A DNA stretch of 64,000 nt, from the NCBI GenBank assembly GCA_033398695.1, contig CM065811.1:74652001-74716000 (forward strand), read 5' to 3'. A program made the position numbers and the translations under genes. Below are positions 22,842-32,182 of the stretch, piece by piece (within the stretch, counting starts at the first letter, position 1; each line of letters starts with the position of its first letter). Origin of the DNA: Orobanche coerulescens. Its lineage: Eukaryota > Streptophyta > Magnoliopsida > Lamiales > Orobanchaceae. The notes under the pieces were generated by a model, which ran no database searches, had not been told where the DNA came from, and saw only the letters and a program-made list of their open reading frames with translations.

Positions 22842-22876
22842 TTCTCTCCCTCTAAAAAAAAGTTTCGTCCTGAAAC

Positions 22877-23087
22877 TTACAAAGTGAATAACTCGGGGTA
22901 TCTCGCCTTCATATTGTCCTCCGTTTCCCATGTTGCTTCCTCTGATCTGTGTCTCGACCACTGCACTTTAACCAAAGGAATGGTTTTGTGCTTAAGTTGT
23001 TTTACCCGACGCTCCAAAATCTGAATTGGTCTCTCCTCAAATGTGATATCGGGAACCAGTTCAATCTCTCCAAAATCAATAACATGG
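22877..23087 (-). pseudogene. pol: Tekay element D chromodomain end of Pol
   Basis: The minus-strand frame reads [18 protein letters not shown], then [13 protein letters not shown] and VKVQWSRH with ATWE. This is the chromodomain-like tail of Tekay integrases, nearly the same as in element C. It ends just before the polypurine tract. The N-terminal side is cut at 23088 by element H and continues at 32183. Confidence 0.88.
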
Positions 23088-24385
23088 TGTTGCGAGATTT
23101 GGTGAACGCAAGTGCACGTTGTCGTAAACAAGTAATAAAGTGATAAGTAAGATATCGTTCCCACGAGGACTGACTTACTAACTACCAATTTATGAGTATT
23201 CTAATTTTATCTGAACGATCGAAATTGGAGGTGCAAGTAATAATTAAAAAGAATAAATAGTAAAATCGATTGTTTGAAGAAAGAAAATCAAATAAGGAAT
23301 TAATCTAGGATTGTGAATCCACCTCGGTTTATCCGAATTACTCTTGATTATATGAATTTAATGATTTCCCAATTTATTGAAGGCGAAGGTTCCTAAAATA
23401 CTCTACCGCCTCTCTCGAGGTCAATAGAATTTTCTAAGATGAATAACACACTCTATTCCTAGGTGAATTAATTCGACAATAGGCAACAAGCACGAAATCT
23501 TCAGAAAGGCCACGTAATTCCTATGAGTATATTCCTATCTCACAAGATAAAACGGTTCTCACCAATTTTTCCTACCAACTCTCCTCTCCCGATTCGAGTT
23601 GCGTAATCAAAACAATTCAATTATAGGCCATACAATTGAAAGCATTAAGAACAATTGGGGAAAACTCAATAGAAAAGGGAATTATATTGATAATGCAAAA
23701 TCAAAAGTTAATTCATCAAAACCTCGGTTTCATCAAAATCCTAGAATAGGGTTCTAGCCTGACATGCTAGAAAATAAAAATACACAAAGAATTAAAGAAA
23801 GCATAAAAATCAAACGCAGTCGAAGAACTTGGATTCCTCCATTCTTCTAGCTTTCGCTCTTTGCTCCTTGGTGTTTTTCTCCTTCTCTTCGATTCCTCAA
23901 TGATTCTTCCTTTTTTTCTTTTCAGACCTTTAATCCCTAATTATAACCATCAGTCCTCTCCAAAACGCGTCCGTGGATTAAGTCAAAAACGGGCTTCAGA
24001 AACGGCTCAGAAACGCGGCAAAATTAGCAAAACCGCCCCACGGGCCGCGGCTCAATAAGAGCGTGCCGCGGCCCCAACGTTCAGCGCGCAGACCTGGGCG
24101 CAATATTTTCTTCATGGGCCGCGGCTCAGTAAGTGCATGCCGCGGCCCCCGGTACAGGGAGTTCGGCGCTTTGCTGTGCCGTGCGTGTGCCACGGCCTGG
24201 CCTTGGTGTGCCGCGGCCCCAAGCCAAAAAATTTCGTTTTGGCCGATTTTTCACCGTTCGAGCTTCCGGACTCCAATTTTCTACAAAACATATAAAGATA
24301 GTGCATTAAAAGCTCATTTATGCAGGTTTAGACTTAAAATGGATATAGAATAATGATAAATAAACGCATAAAAATTCGCCTAACA
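23088..24385 (-). mobile_element. 3' LTR of element H
   Basis: 1298 bp, reading TGTTAGGCG...CGCAACA on the minus strand. It includes a GCCGCGGC cluster (about 24040-24220). The TATA position reads TAATTATA on the plus strand (23938-23945), against TATTTATA in the 5' LTR. It has scattered differences and a short insertion relative to the 5' copy. Confidence 0.92.
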
Positions 24386-24402
24386 AATACCCCCAAACTT
24401 GA
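24386..24402 (-). other. Polypurine tract of element H
   Basis: On the minus strand CTCAAGTTTGGGGGTATT directly precedes the 3' LTR, following the Athila/Tat-type phrase GCTTGAGGACAGGC. It primes plus-strand DNA synthesis. Confidence 0.85.
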
Positions 24403-25639
24403 GCCTTTGCCTGTCCTCAAGCAAAAATTAATTTTAAACAATAAGTATCGTGAATGATCGTGCAAATCCATAGTGCTCAACATAATCAATACTACCCTAA
24501 AAATCTCAAAGAAAAATACGAGTATCGTATTAGTGAGTCACATCACGGACACTGATTCCACAAAGTAACCATTTTTAGTGCTAATCAATCGTTCATGAAG
24601 ACAATCAAGCTCAAAGATTAACAAGCGTGAATTTAACCGACCGCCAATATGAATGGTTAGATTAAACAAGCCAACTCGCCCAGTCCCACAGTCTAGTGGC
24701 AAAAATTTCAAGAGTTTCATCGTCAAAAATAATCCTCGGACAGCATTCCCTTATGTATGATCAATAAAATGATTCGAGTTAACCACTAGGTTTCGGATCT
24801 CGGGATTTTCATCGGGATAACCCCATGGTGGATTTCCATTCTCATGTATTGGGGAACCATTTGACGTAAAATACACTCATGAGGCACATGGATGCTTCTA
24901 GTTACTAAGTTCCCCTCTACAGCGGAGAAAAACTCGAATAGCTAATCCCGCACGTCCGATTCAAGGTTGCTGTTTTACGCGAGAGTAAACAACGGGTCAC
25001 GTGAATACCCCCGGTTACTAGGCTCCCCATCATTGGCAAATGCGATATCTCTAAACCATTAGTCTATTCAGGGTTGTCATTTTACGCGAGAGTAAACAAC
25101 GGGTCACGCGAATACCCCCGGTTACTAGACTTCCCATCATAGAACAATTTCTTGACTTTTTGGGAAAGACTATCCGACTCTAAACTCAATTTAAGTGCCA
25201 ACAAGACTCATGTTCTGGACGACTAGCTATGCGAAAAGTATAACCAAACGTATAGACGGCGATTTGAAAACACGTATGTCTCCTTTCTTATACGCTAAAA
25301 TTTCTACAATAACGAAAAATATCAGACCTAGATGAATACTCAACGGAAACAGATATCGCTGACTGCAAACTCGACCAAAACTCAACCATTTCTTCAAAAA
25401 GAAATCAGTGTCATATCATCAGTTTTACACAAAGAAGCACGAAAAATTCATGAATGCAAATAAAAACAAGACAAGCAAGGCTAGTGTAAAAAATAACGAA
25501 AAATAACGAAAAATGTCAACGAATAAGTAAAAAGAAACTGAAAGTAACCCCCCCAAACTTAGGACGCACATTGACCTCAATGGACATAGATAATAATATG
25601 CAATAAGAGAAAAGGTCAAGTACTCCCCTAGTATCAGCT

Positions 25640-26947
25640 CAGGAACTGGTGCCAGCCTCGTCCGACGAGGAGGGTGGTGTGGATGGACTAACTGGTGGGA
25701 TGAAGGGCCCGTCCGGGTGCAGTATATGGATCGTCCATGCAGAAAGGTAGTCCTGATGGTACGCATCCCTCGCCGACAAGCGCCTCTCCTCACATCGATT
25801 GGCCCGGCGGGCCTGCTCGCTCATCTCCTCCCGGACAGCTGCGAGGAGGCTCTCTCTCTCTCTGTCCGCATCTCCTCTCTCAAAGCAGCTAGGTGGCTCT
25901 CTCTCTCTCTCTCCTCATCTCCTCTCTCAGGCTGTCGAACATCGCCTGAAGATGCTCTCTCTCAGGCGGCGGGCTGGACTCCGCTCGCTTATGTGTCAGA
26001 AGAAGAGGCTCGGGGGACTGCTCATGTGCTTCGTCAAGAAGAAATCCTCGTCCCCGAGCATGTGCCGGCGCTCCACCCCACTGGTCAAAGTGAGAAATAA
26101 TGTGATGATCTATCAGACCCTGGGGTGCTAGCGTTGGCTCATCATCCGACCAAGTCATGCCCGACTGGCGGCATAGAGCGCAAATGAGAGAGGGGTGCTT
26201 CAGCCCCGTCTTGGCCCCTCCTTGAATGCACTGAAGGATAGATCGGACCAGATGAGGGGCCACATCGAATCTGAGCCCGGCAGTGATAGCGTATAGTAGT
26301 CGGGCACGAGAGAGTAAGACTGAGCAGATCTGCGAGGTAAGATCGACTCGTGCGCAGAGGAAGTATAACCAGGCTCGCCCGAGCCGACTGAGGCGCGAAC
26401 TCTTAAAATAGAAGGCTGAAGAACCCGGGGCGCGAGTCTCCCAGACGGAACCGGGCTGTGTGAGTGTTTAAAGCAGAGCCTCCCTCGTGAGGCTACTCAT
26501 ACTTTGCGTATACGCCATCTCGTCCACCACTGGTAGCTCGTATAGTCTCCGAATTGCGGCCACCGAAAAATCCACAGTCTGGCCGCGGACGACGACCTGA
26601 GTCCGAGTATCTGATTGCGCCATCATCTGCCCTGCCCGAATATGTCGCAATAGAGCGCTAGCGTAAAACTCCTGGACGATAGAGATCACAGCCGGCTCAG
26701 GAGGCGCAGTGAAACGAGCCCACCCCATCTCGTCAATCATAGTCAGAAGCTCACCATCTTGGGGGGCGGGAGTGAATCCCCGCTCCGGGATTATTGGTCG
26801 AGGCCGGATTTTTTCATTGAATATTTTGTGAATGTCCGGATCGGAAAATTGGTGAGACTCCAAATCGGCTCGGCTTTGTGATGTCTCCCCTCTTGTGGCG
26901 GATGATTGTGCTCTAATCCTCGTACTTATCTTCCTTTTTCTAGCCAT
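25640..26947 (-). pseudogene. ORF2 of element H: 'putative plant transposon protein'-like
   Basis: The start ATG (26945-26947) has a good context (GCCATGGC) and lies 10 bases after a strong splice acceptor. The first frame (159 aa, to 26468) is basic at its N-terminus and holds EFYASALLRHI and VVRGQTVDFSVAAIRRLYEL, matching the domain often annotated as a putative plant transposon protein in post-pol ORFs of Athila-like elements. The rest lies in other frames: 25889-26263 (HLVRSILQCIQGG, LICALCRQSGMTWS) and 25639-25824. At least one stop (26468-26470) and a frameshift break it. The C-terminal part has a charged, Arg/Glu-rich stretch likely to form a coiled coil. Its biochemical role is unknown; the position is that of the envelope-like ORF in some Athila elements. 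Confidence 0.72.
25848..25920. repeat. CT-rich low-complexity runs inside ORF2
   Basis: Two (CT)n runs separated by about 40 bases encode part of the Arg/Glu-rich segment on the minus strand. Slippage here is a likely cause of frame loss. Confidence 0.85.
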
Positions 26948-26957
26948 GGCGAGGTTC

Positions 26958-27465
26958 CTGAAAAGATAAACACCGGAAATTACACAACCTTTAAGGAAAA
27001 ACAGACCACTCCCGACTTAAGATACGCGGAACGTGAATGAATGAGCTTGCATCATCGAAGAGGAAATTAAGGCTGAGCTTTCAAGTTTAAGCATGATGTA
27101 AGGGTTGGGGTACAATGTAATCCGATAAAATAATTCGTTGTATATAGTTTAAAAAACGTTTGGCTCAAAATTTTTCATTGACGCGTTTTATCAAACACCT
27201 AACATGCATGAGTTTAAATGAAGAACAAGAATTATGATGGCTAAATCCAATCCCAAAAATAACAACATCAATCGATATGGTCATGACACAACGACAAACA
27301 ACATTAACAATCCATAGATAATCAACAAATACCATCAACAATCAAACAATAATCACCAAATTCCAACTCAATTTTGATAGAACTAAACATATTCAATATT
27401 TGAATGAAGAACAATACCTTACCTTTAAAATCATGTACCAATTAGGATTAAGATTTGAGAATTAC
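26958..27465 (-). other. Candidate intron upstream of ORF2
   Basis: On the minus strand the donor CAAG|GTAATTC (at 27465) and acceptor TTTATCTTTTCAG (ending about 26958) bound a roughly 508-base AT-rich segment. The acceptor is 10 bases before the ORF2 start codon. A CT-rich untranslated leader precedes the donor (about 27480-27560). Splicing is predicted, not shown. Confidence 0.55.
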
Positions 27466-27599
27466 CTTGTTTGGATTGAAGAATGCAAGAAGAAGAAGAA
27501 TTGGTGTCGGAGGTCGTCCGAGTGCTGCGCGAAGAAGAAGAAGGAGGAAACTTACACTTTGTGCCGGCCAATTGGGTTTATGAAGGAACTCTGGGCTTT

Positions 27600-27960
27600 T
27601 GAGCATCGCAACAGGGGCCGCGGCACAGCTTAAGTGAGCCGCGTCCCAGAGTACAGCCTGCTTGGGCATGTTTGCTATGTCGCCATGTGCCGCGGCTCAA
27701 CATACGGGTGCCGCGGCTCGTTGTGTAAGTGTGATGTGGCTCATTTGGTCCATGCCGCGGCACGGAGTACAGCTTCCTGGGCGTTTCTTGGACATTTGGC
27801 GTGCCGCGGCTCAGTGCAAATGTGCCGCGGCTCAGGGACCGGGTGTGCCGCGGCTCAGTAAGGTCGTGCCGTGGCACATAGTACAGTTCGTTTGGCCTTT
27901 CTGTGTCAACTTGTGTGTGCCGCGGATCACTATCCTTGTGTTGCGGCTCATTGCTGAATT
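27600..27960 (-). repeat. Internal GCCGCGGC palindrome cluster of element H
   Basis: At least six exact GCCGCGGC words and several one-base variants lie within 360 bases. Between them are the spacer phrases AGTACAGCCTGCTTGGGC, AGTACAGCTTCCTGGGCG and AGTACAGTTCGTTTGGCC. It is the same module as in the H, C and F LTRs, but here it lies inside the element, upstream of a CATAAA word, a CT-rich leader, an intron and ORF2. Confidence 0.85.
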
Positions 27961-28105
27961 TTTCCCTGGGGGTTTTCCTGCACAGAATTTTCACAGGCAA
28001 ACACCAAGAACGTGAGAGATAAGCATATCAAAGCAAAAATGACGAAAAACATAGACTCTAAAATGCATGAAAATACTGAAAAACAAAAATCTACAACTAA
28101 TACTC

Positions 28106-28130
28106 GGGTTGCCTCCCGAGAAGCGCTAAG
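28106..28130 (-). other. Conserved post-pol motif of Athila/Tat elements
   Basis: On the minus strand, AGCGCTTCTCGGGAGGCAACC is the phrase found just after the pol region in many plant Athila/Tat elements (CTTAGCGCTTCTCGGGAGG at the start here). In H it lies only about 30 bases after the protease frame, marking where the reverse transcriptase-to-integrase region is missing. Confidence 0.65.
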
Positions 28131-28160
28131 TTTATAGTCTTCAGCCGGACCTTTTGAAAA

Positions 28161-28982
28161 TCAATTTGCTTTTCGCAAACACCATTTGAACTCCGCCCCG
28201 TCCATCGAACCGTTAATATGTGTTTTAAATTTTTGACCATTGGTCTTTAAAAATTCAATTTTCGGTTTGGACACCCAATGTTCTTTGCGAAAAGATTTGA
28301 ACAAAAACAACTTTCCGAAACACCCATATTGCACATGACTTGGCACCCGGTTCACTTCCGGCTTATTCTCCTTTTTCACGAACGAACTTATGATAGCATT
28401 AGAATTTTTCGTTGGTGGATGAACGGTTGATGAAGACGACATGTCCAAATGCCTAAGATATGCGACTCGTTCTACATTTTTCTTAGACGTCGGAGCAACT
28501 AAAACGGATTTCGAACATTTCGACCGACAACTCTCCCGATGTGTGTCTTTCTCAAAGATATCAGTTTGTGAACACTTCTGGTCCTTGCTTGGACACGGGA
28601 GAGATCGAAACACTTTGAATGTGACTTGCTCATCTTCAACCCGAAGTATTAATTTACCCTCCTGAACATCAATAAGGGTCCTTCCGGTGGCTAAGAACGG
28701 TCTACCCAATATAATCGGAATCTCATGGTCTTCTTCCATATCAAGCACAATGAAATCAGCAGGGAAAATGAATTTATCGACTTTGACCAAGACATCTTCT
28801 ATTACCCCTCTCGGGTACTTGATGGATCTATCGGCTAGTTGTAAAGAGACCGTCGTGGGTTTCGCTTCCCTATTTCCTAGCTTCTTGAAAATAGAAAGAG
28901 GCATGAGATTAACGCTGGCGCCGAGATCACACAATGCTCTATCAAAAGACAAGTTTCCAATAGTGCACGGTATAGTGAAGCT
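28161..28982 (-). pseudogene. Aspartic protease of element H
   Basis: The frame holds the retropepsin motif LCDLGASVNLMPLS (residues about 7-20 of the visible frame), with DLGAS where DTGA/DSGA is usual; this variant is common in Athila-like elements. IILGRPFLATG (about residue 80) is the second conserved block. It would cleave the Gag polyprotein. It lies in the same frame as the upstream Gag C-terminal part, separated by a single TGA (28983-28985). The frame runs on about 130 residues past the protease with no RT motifs, then ends at 28161. Confidence 0.85.
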
Positions 28983-28985
28983 TCA

Positions 28986-30646
28986 TGGATCCTTCAATTT
29001 AGGCGGGAGCTTTCGCTGCAAGATTGCGCTGCACTCTTCAGTTAGTGCCACCGTTTCATATTCCTCTAGCTTCCTTTTGTTAGATAAGATTTTTTTCATG
29101 AACTTTACATAGCTCGGCATTTGTTCCAAGGCATCAGCAAATGGAATATTGATGTGTAGTTTCTTGAAGACGTCGAGAAACTTAGAAAATTGTTTGTCCA
29201 ATTTTTGCTTTTGCAATCGCTGCGGAAACGGGATGGGTGGCACATAGGCTGTCGGATTATCTGGAAACAATTTCGAGGATCTACAAATTTGTGATTCCTC
29301 GGTTGCCGAATTTTTCTTCTCCTCATCATCACCTCTCTTTTTGTTCTGCCCGGGCTGCACACACAATTCCTTCCCGCTTCTCAAACCAATGGCATTGATA
29401 CTCTCTCTGAGGATCGTCTCAGTTGTACTTGGCAAGGAACCCTCAAGGCGGGCTGTTAACACATTTGCTATTTGACCCAATTGGACTTCCAAGTTACGAA
29501 TAGAGGCAGAATGGTTTTGCAAGGTTGCTTCCGTACGGGTCATGAACTGACTCGTATTTGATGCTAATTTCGCCATTGCCTTCTCTAGAGATATCTTTGG
29601 AGCATGAGGAGGTTGCTGTTGGTGTTGAGCAAACTGAGGTTGGTTTCTGTTTTCCACGAAAAGTTAGGGTGATTTCGCCACCCCGGATTATATGTGTTGG
29701 AATACGGATTATTTTGCTGATTCCCGTTCCCCACAAACTGAGCTTGTTCCATCGGAGATTGCTCGAAAGGATTTCCAACTTGACATTCCGCACTAGGATG
29801 AGATCTATTGCACCAATTACATGATTCCGTGATGACGGGGGAAGGAGCGCGTGATAAAACTTGAAGTTGTTGAGTCAAGGCGGCAACTTGGGCCGATAGC
29901 GTAGATATTGAATCATTATTGGATATTTCCATCACTCGTTTTGGGTTCAGACGCTCTGAAGGCCACTGATACGCATTTGCAGCCATAGCTTCCAATAAAG
30001 AGTGGGCTTCGGCCATCATTTTTCCCATTAAGGCACCCCCAACGGCTGCATCAACAAGAGTGCATGTAGAAGCGCTCAATCCGTTATAGAATGTATGAAT
30101 TTGCAGCCAATCCGGTAGACCATGGTGTGGACATCTCCTTAGCAAATCCTTGTATCGCTCCCAAGCTTCATGAAGCGACTCCACATCAAATTGCCCGAAC
30201 GTAGTTATCTCGTTCCTAAGTCTCGCCGTCTTTGATGGTGGAAAGAACTTAGCCAGGAAGGCTTGTGCTAACTCTGCCCAAGTCGTGATAGAGCCCGGCG
30301 GTAATGAATTCAACCAAAACTTGGCTTTGTCCCTTAGAGAGAAAGGGAAAAGCCGCAGACGAATAGCATCATCGGTGACACCATTATTCTTGAAGGTGTC
30401 ACAAATATCGAGAAATGAAGCGATGTGTGCGTTGGGATCATCATTCGCCAATCCATAAAATTGGCTTACTTGCACCATCTGAATAATAGCCGGCTTAATT
30501 TCGAAGTTGTTCGCTTGGATGGTTGGACGTCGAATCCCTGAAAAGTTTGCATTGATTTGTGGCATTGCATAATCACGGAGTGCTAATGCCGGTTGAGCAT
30601 GTTAAATAGGGTTGTCTACTTCGTGATTTTCCGTGTTATCGGCCAT
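28986..30646 (-). pseudogene. gag: Gag of element H
   Basis: Gag forms the virus-like particle. The likely original start is ATG 30644-30646 (MADNTENHEVDN), followed by an in-frame TAA (30602-30604) and a second Met at 30565. The retrotransposon Gag domain reads FWLNSLPPGSITTWAELAQA and FLAKFFPPSKTARLRNEI (about residues 80-120). A zinc-knuckle-like CNWCNRSHPSAEC lies about residue 250. A frameshift near 29600-29660 moves the C-terminal half (28986-29657) to another frame, where KLASNTSQFMTRTEATLQN is recognisable. Length fits Athila-type Gag. Confidence 0.88.
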
Positions 30647-30870
30647 GGTGTCTTTTGCTGGTAGCTCGCGCTTTTCCTTCTTGTTTTTCCGAAGAGTGCG
30701 CTCGAGTTCGGTATCCAAAGGTAGTAGGCCTTCGTTACCGAATTTTATCATGCACTAACCAGAAATTCCTGAAGGGAAAAAACAAATAATAAAAAAAAAT
30801 TACACAAAAATAAAATAATGTTCAAATTAAGACTAGAAATACTGAAATCGATATTAATAAAATAATCAAT

Positions 30871-30887
30871 CCCCGGCAACGGCGCCA
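30871..30887 (-). other. tRNA-Asp primer binding site of element H
   Basis: The plus strand reads CCCCGGCAACGGCGCCA, identical to the 3' end of plant tRNA-Asp(GUC) with CCA. It lies 6 bases from the 5' LTR end. This primer choice is typical of Athila elements. Confidence 0.9.
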
Positions 30888-31734
30888 AAAACTTGTTGCG
30901 AGATTTGGTGAACGCAAGTGCACGTTGTCGTAAACAAGTAATAAAGTGATAAGTAAGATATCGTTCCCACGAGGACTGACTTACTAACTACCAATTTATG
31001 AGTATTCTAATTTTATCTGAATGATCGAAATTGGAGGTACAAGTAATAATTAAAAAGAATAAATAGTAAAATCGATTGTTTGAAGAAAGAAAATCAAATA
31101 AGGAATTAATCTAGGATTGTGAGTCCACCTCGGTTTATCCGAATTACTCTTGATTATACGAATTTAATGATTTCCCAATTTATTGAAGGCGAAGGTTGCT
31201 AAAATACTCTACCGCCTCTCCCGAGGTCAATAGAATTTTCTAAGGCGAATAACACACTCTATTCCTAGGTGAATTAATTCGACAATAGGCAAAAAGCACG
31301 AAATCTTCAGAAAGGCCACATAATTCCTATGAGTATATTCCTATCTCACAAGATAAAACGGTTCCCACCAATTTTTTCTACCAACTCTCCTCTCCCGATT
31401 CGAGTTGCGTAATCAAAACAATTCAATTATAAGCCACACAATTAAGAATAATTGGGGAAAACTCAATAGAAAAGAGAATTATATTGATAATGTAAAATCA
31501 AAAGTTAATTGATCAAAACCTCAGTTTCATCAAAATCCTAGAATAGGGTTCTAGCGTGACATGCTAGAAAATAAAAATACACAAAGAATTAAAGAAAGCA
31601 TAAAAATCAAACGCAGTCGAAGAACTTGGATTCCTCCGTTCTTGTAGCTTCTGCTCTTTGCTCCTTGGTGTTTTTCTCCTTCTCTTCGATTCCTCAATGA
31701 TTCTTCCTTTTTTTCTTTTCAGACCTTTAATCCC

Positions 31735-31742
31735 TATTTATA
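31735..31742 (-). promoter_or_regulatory. TATA box of the 5' LTR of H
   Basis: TATAAATA on the minus strand, about 100 bases downstream of the palindrome cluster. The 3' LTR copy has drifted at this box. Confidence 0.7.
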
Positions 31743-31839
31743 ACCATCAGTCGTCTCCAAAATGCGTCCGTGGATTAGGTCGAAAACGGGCTTCAGAAAC
31801 GGCTCAGAAACGCGGCAAAATTAGCAAAACCGCACCGCG

Positions 31840-32020
31840 GGCCGCGGCTCAATAAGAGCGCGCCGCGGCCCCAACGTTCAGCGCGCAGACCTGGGCGCAA
31901 TATTTTCTTCATGGGCCGCGGCTCAGTAAGTGCGTGCCGCGGCCCCCGGTACAGGGAGTTCGGGGCTTTGCTGTGCCGTGCGTGTGCCGCGGCCTGGCCT
32001 TGGTGTGCCGTGGCCCCAGG
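31840..32020 (-). repeat. GCCGCGGC palindrome cluster in the 5' LTR of H
   Basis: Five exact GCCGCGGC words plus near matches occur in 180 bases, including the spacer CGGTACAGGGAGTTCGG. A parallel cluster lies in the 3' LTR (24040-24220). Confidence 0.85.
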
Positions 32021-32182
32021 CCAAAAATTGTCGTTTTGGCCCTTTTTTCGCCGTTCGAGCTTCCGGACTCCAATTTTCTACAAAACATATAAAGATAGTG
32101 CATTAAAAGCTCATTTATGCAGGTTTAGACTTAAAATGGATATAGAATAATGATAAATAAGCGCATAAAAATACGCCTAACA

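Larger units (their letters stand above)
23088..32182 (-). mobile_element. Complete non-autonomous Athila-like element H
   Basis: A 9095-bp minus-strand LTR element. Its LTRs are 1298 bp (23088-24385) and 1289 bp (30894-32182), both with TG...CA ends, and the target duplication is CATGG (23083-23087 and 32183-32187). The primer site matches tRNA-Asp (30871-30887) and the polypurine tract lies at 24386-24402. Coding parts are Gag, aspartic protease and a downstream ORF. Reverse transcriptase, RNase H and integrase are absent, so H must have relied on a partner for copying. The LTRs differ at about 2 positions in the first 150 bases, suggesting a fairly recent insertion. Confidence 0.93.
30894..32182 (-). 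mobile_element. 5' LTR of element H
   Basis: 1289 bp. U3 holds the GCCGCGGC cluster (31840-32020). The TATA reads TATTTATA on the plus strand (31735-31742; TATAAATA on the minus strand), with a purine-rich leader on the minus strand. CATGG flanks the outer end. Confidence 0.93.
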
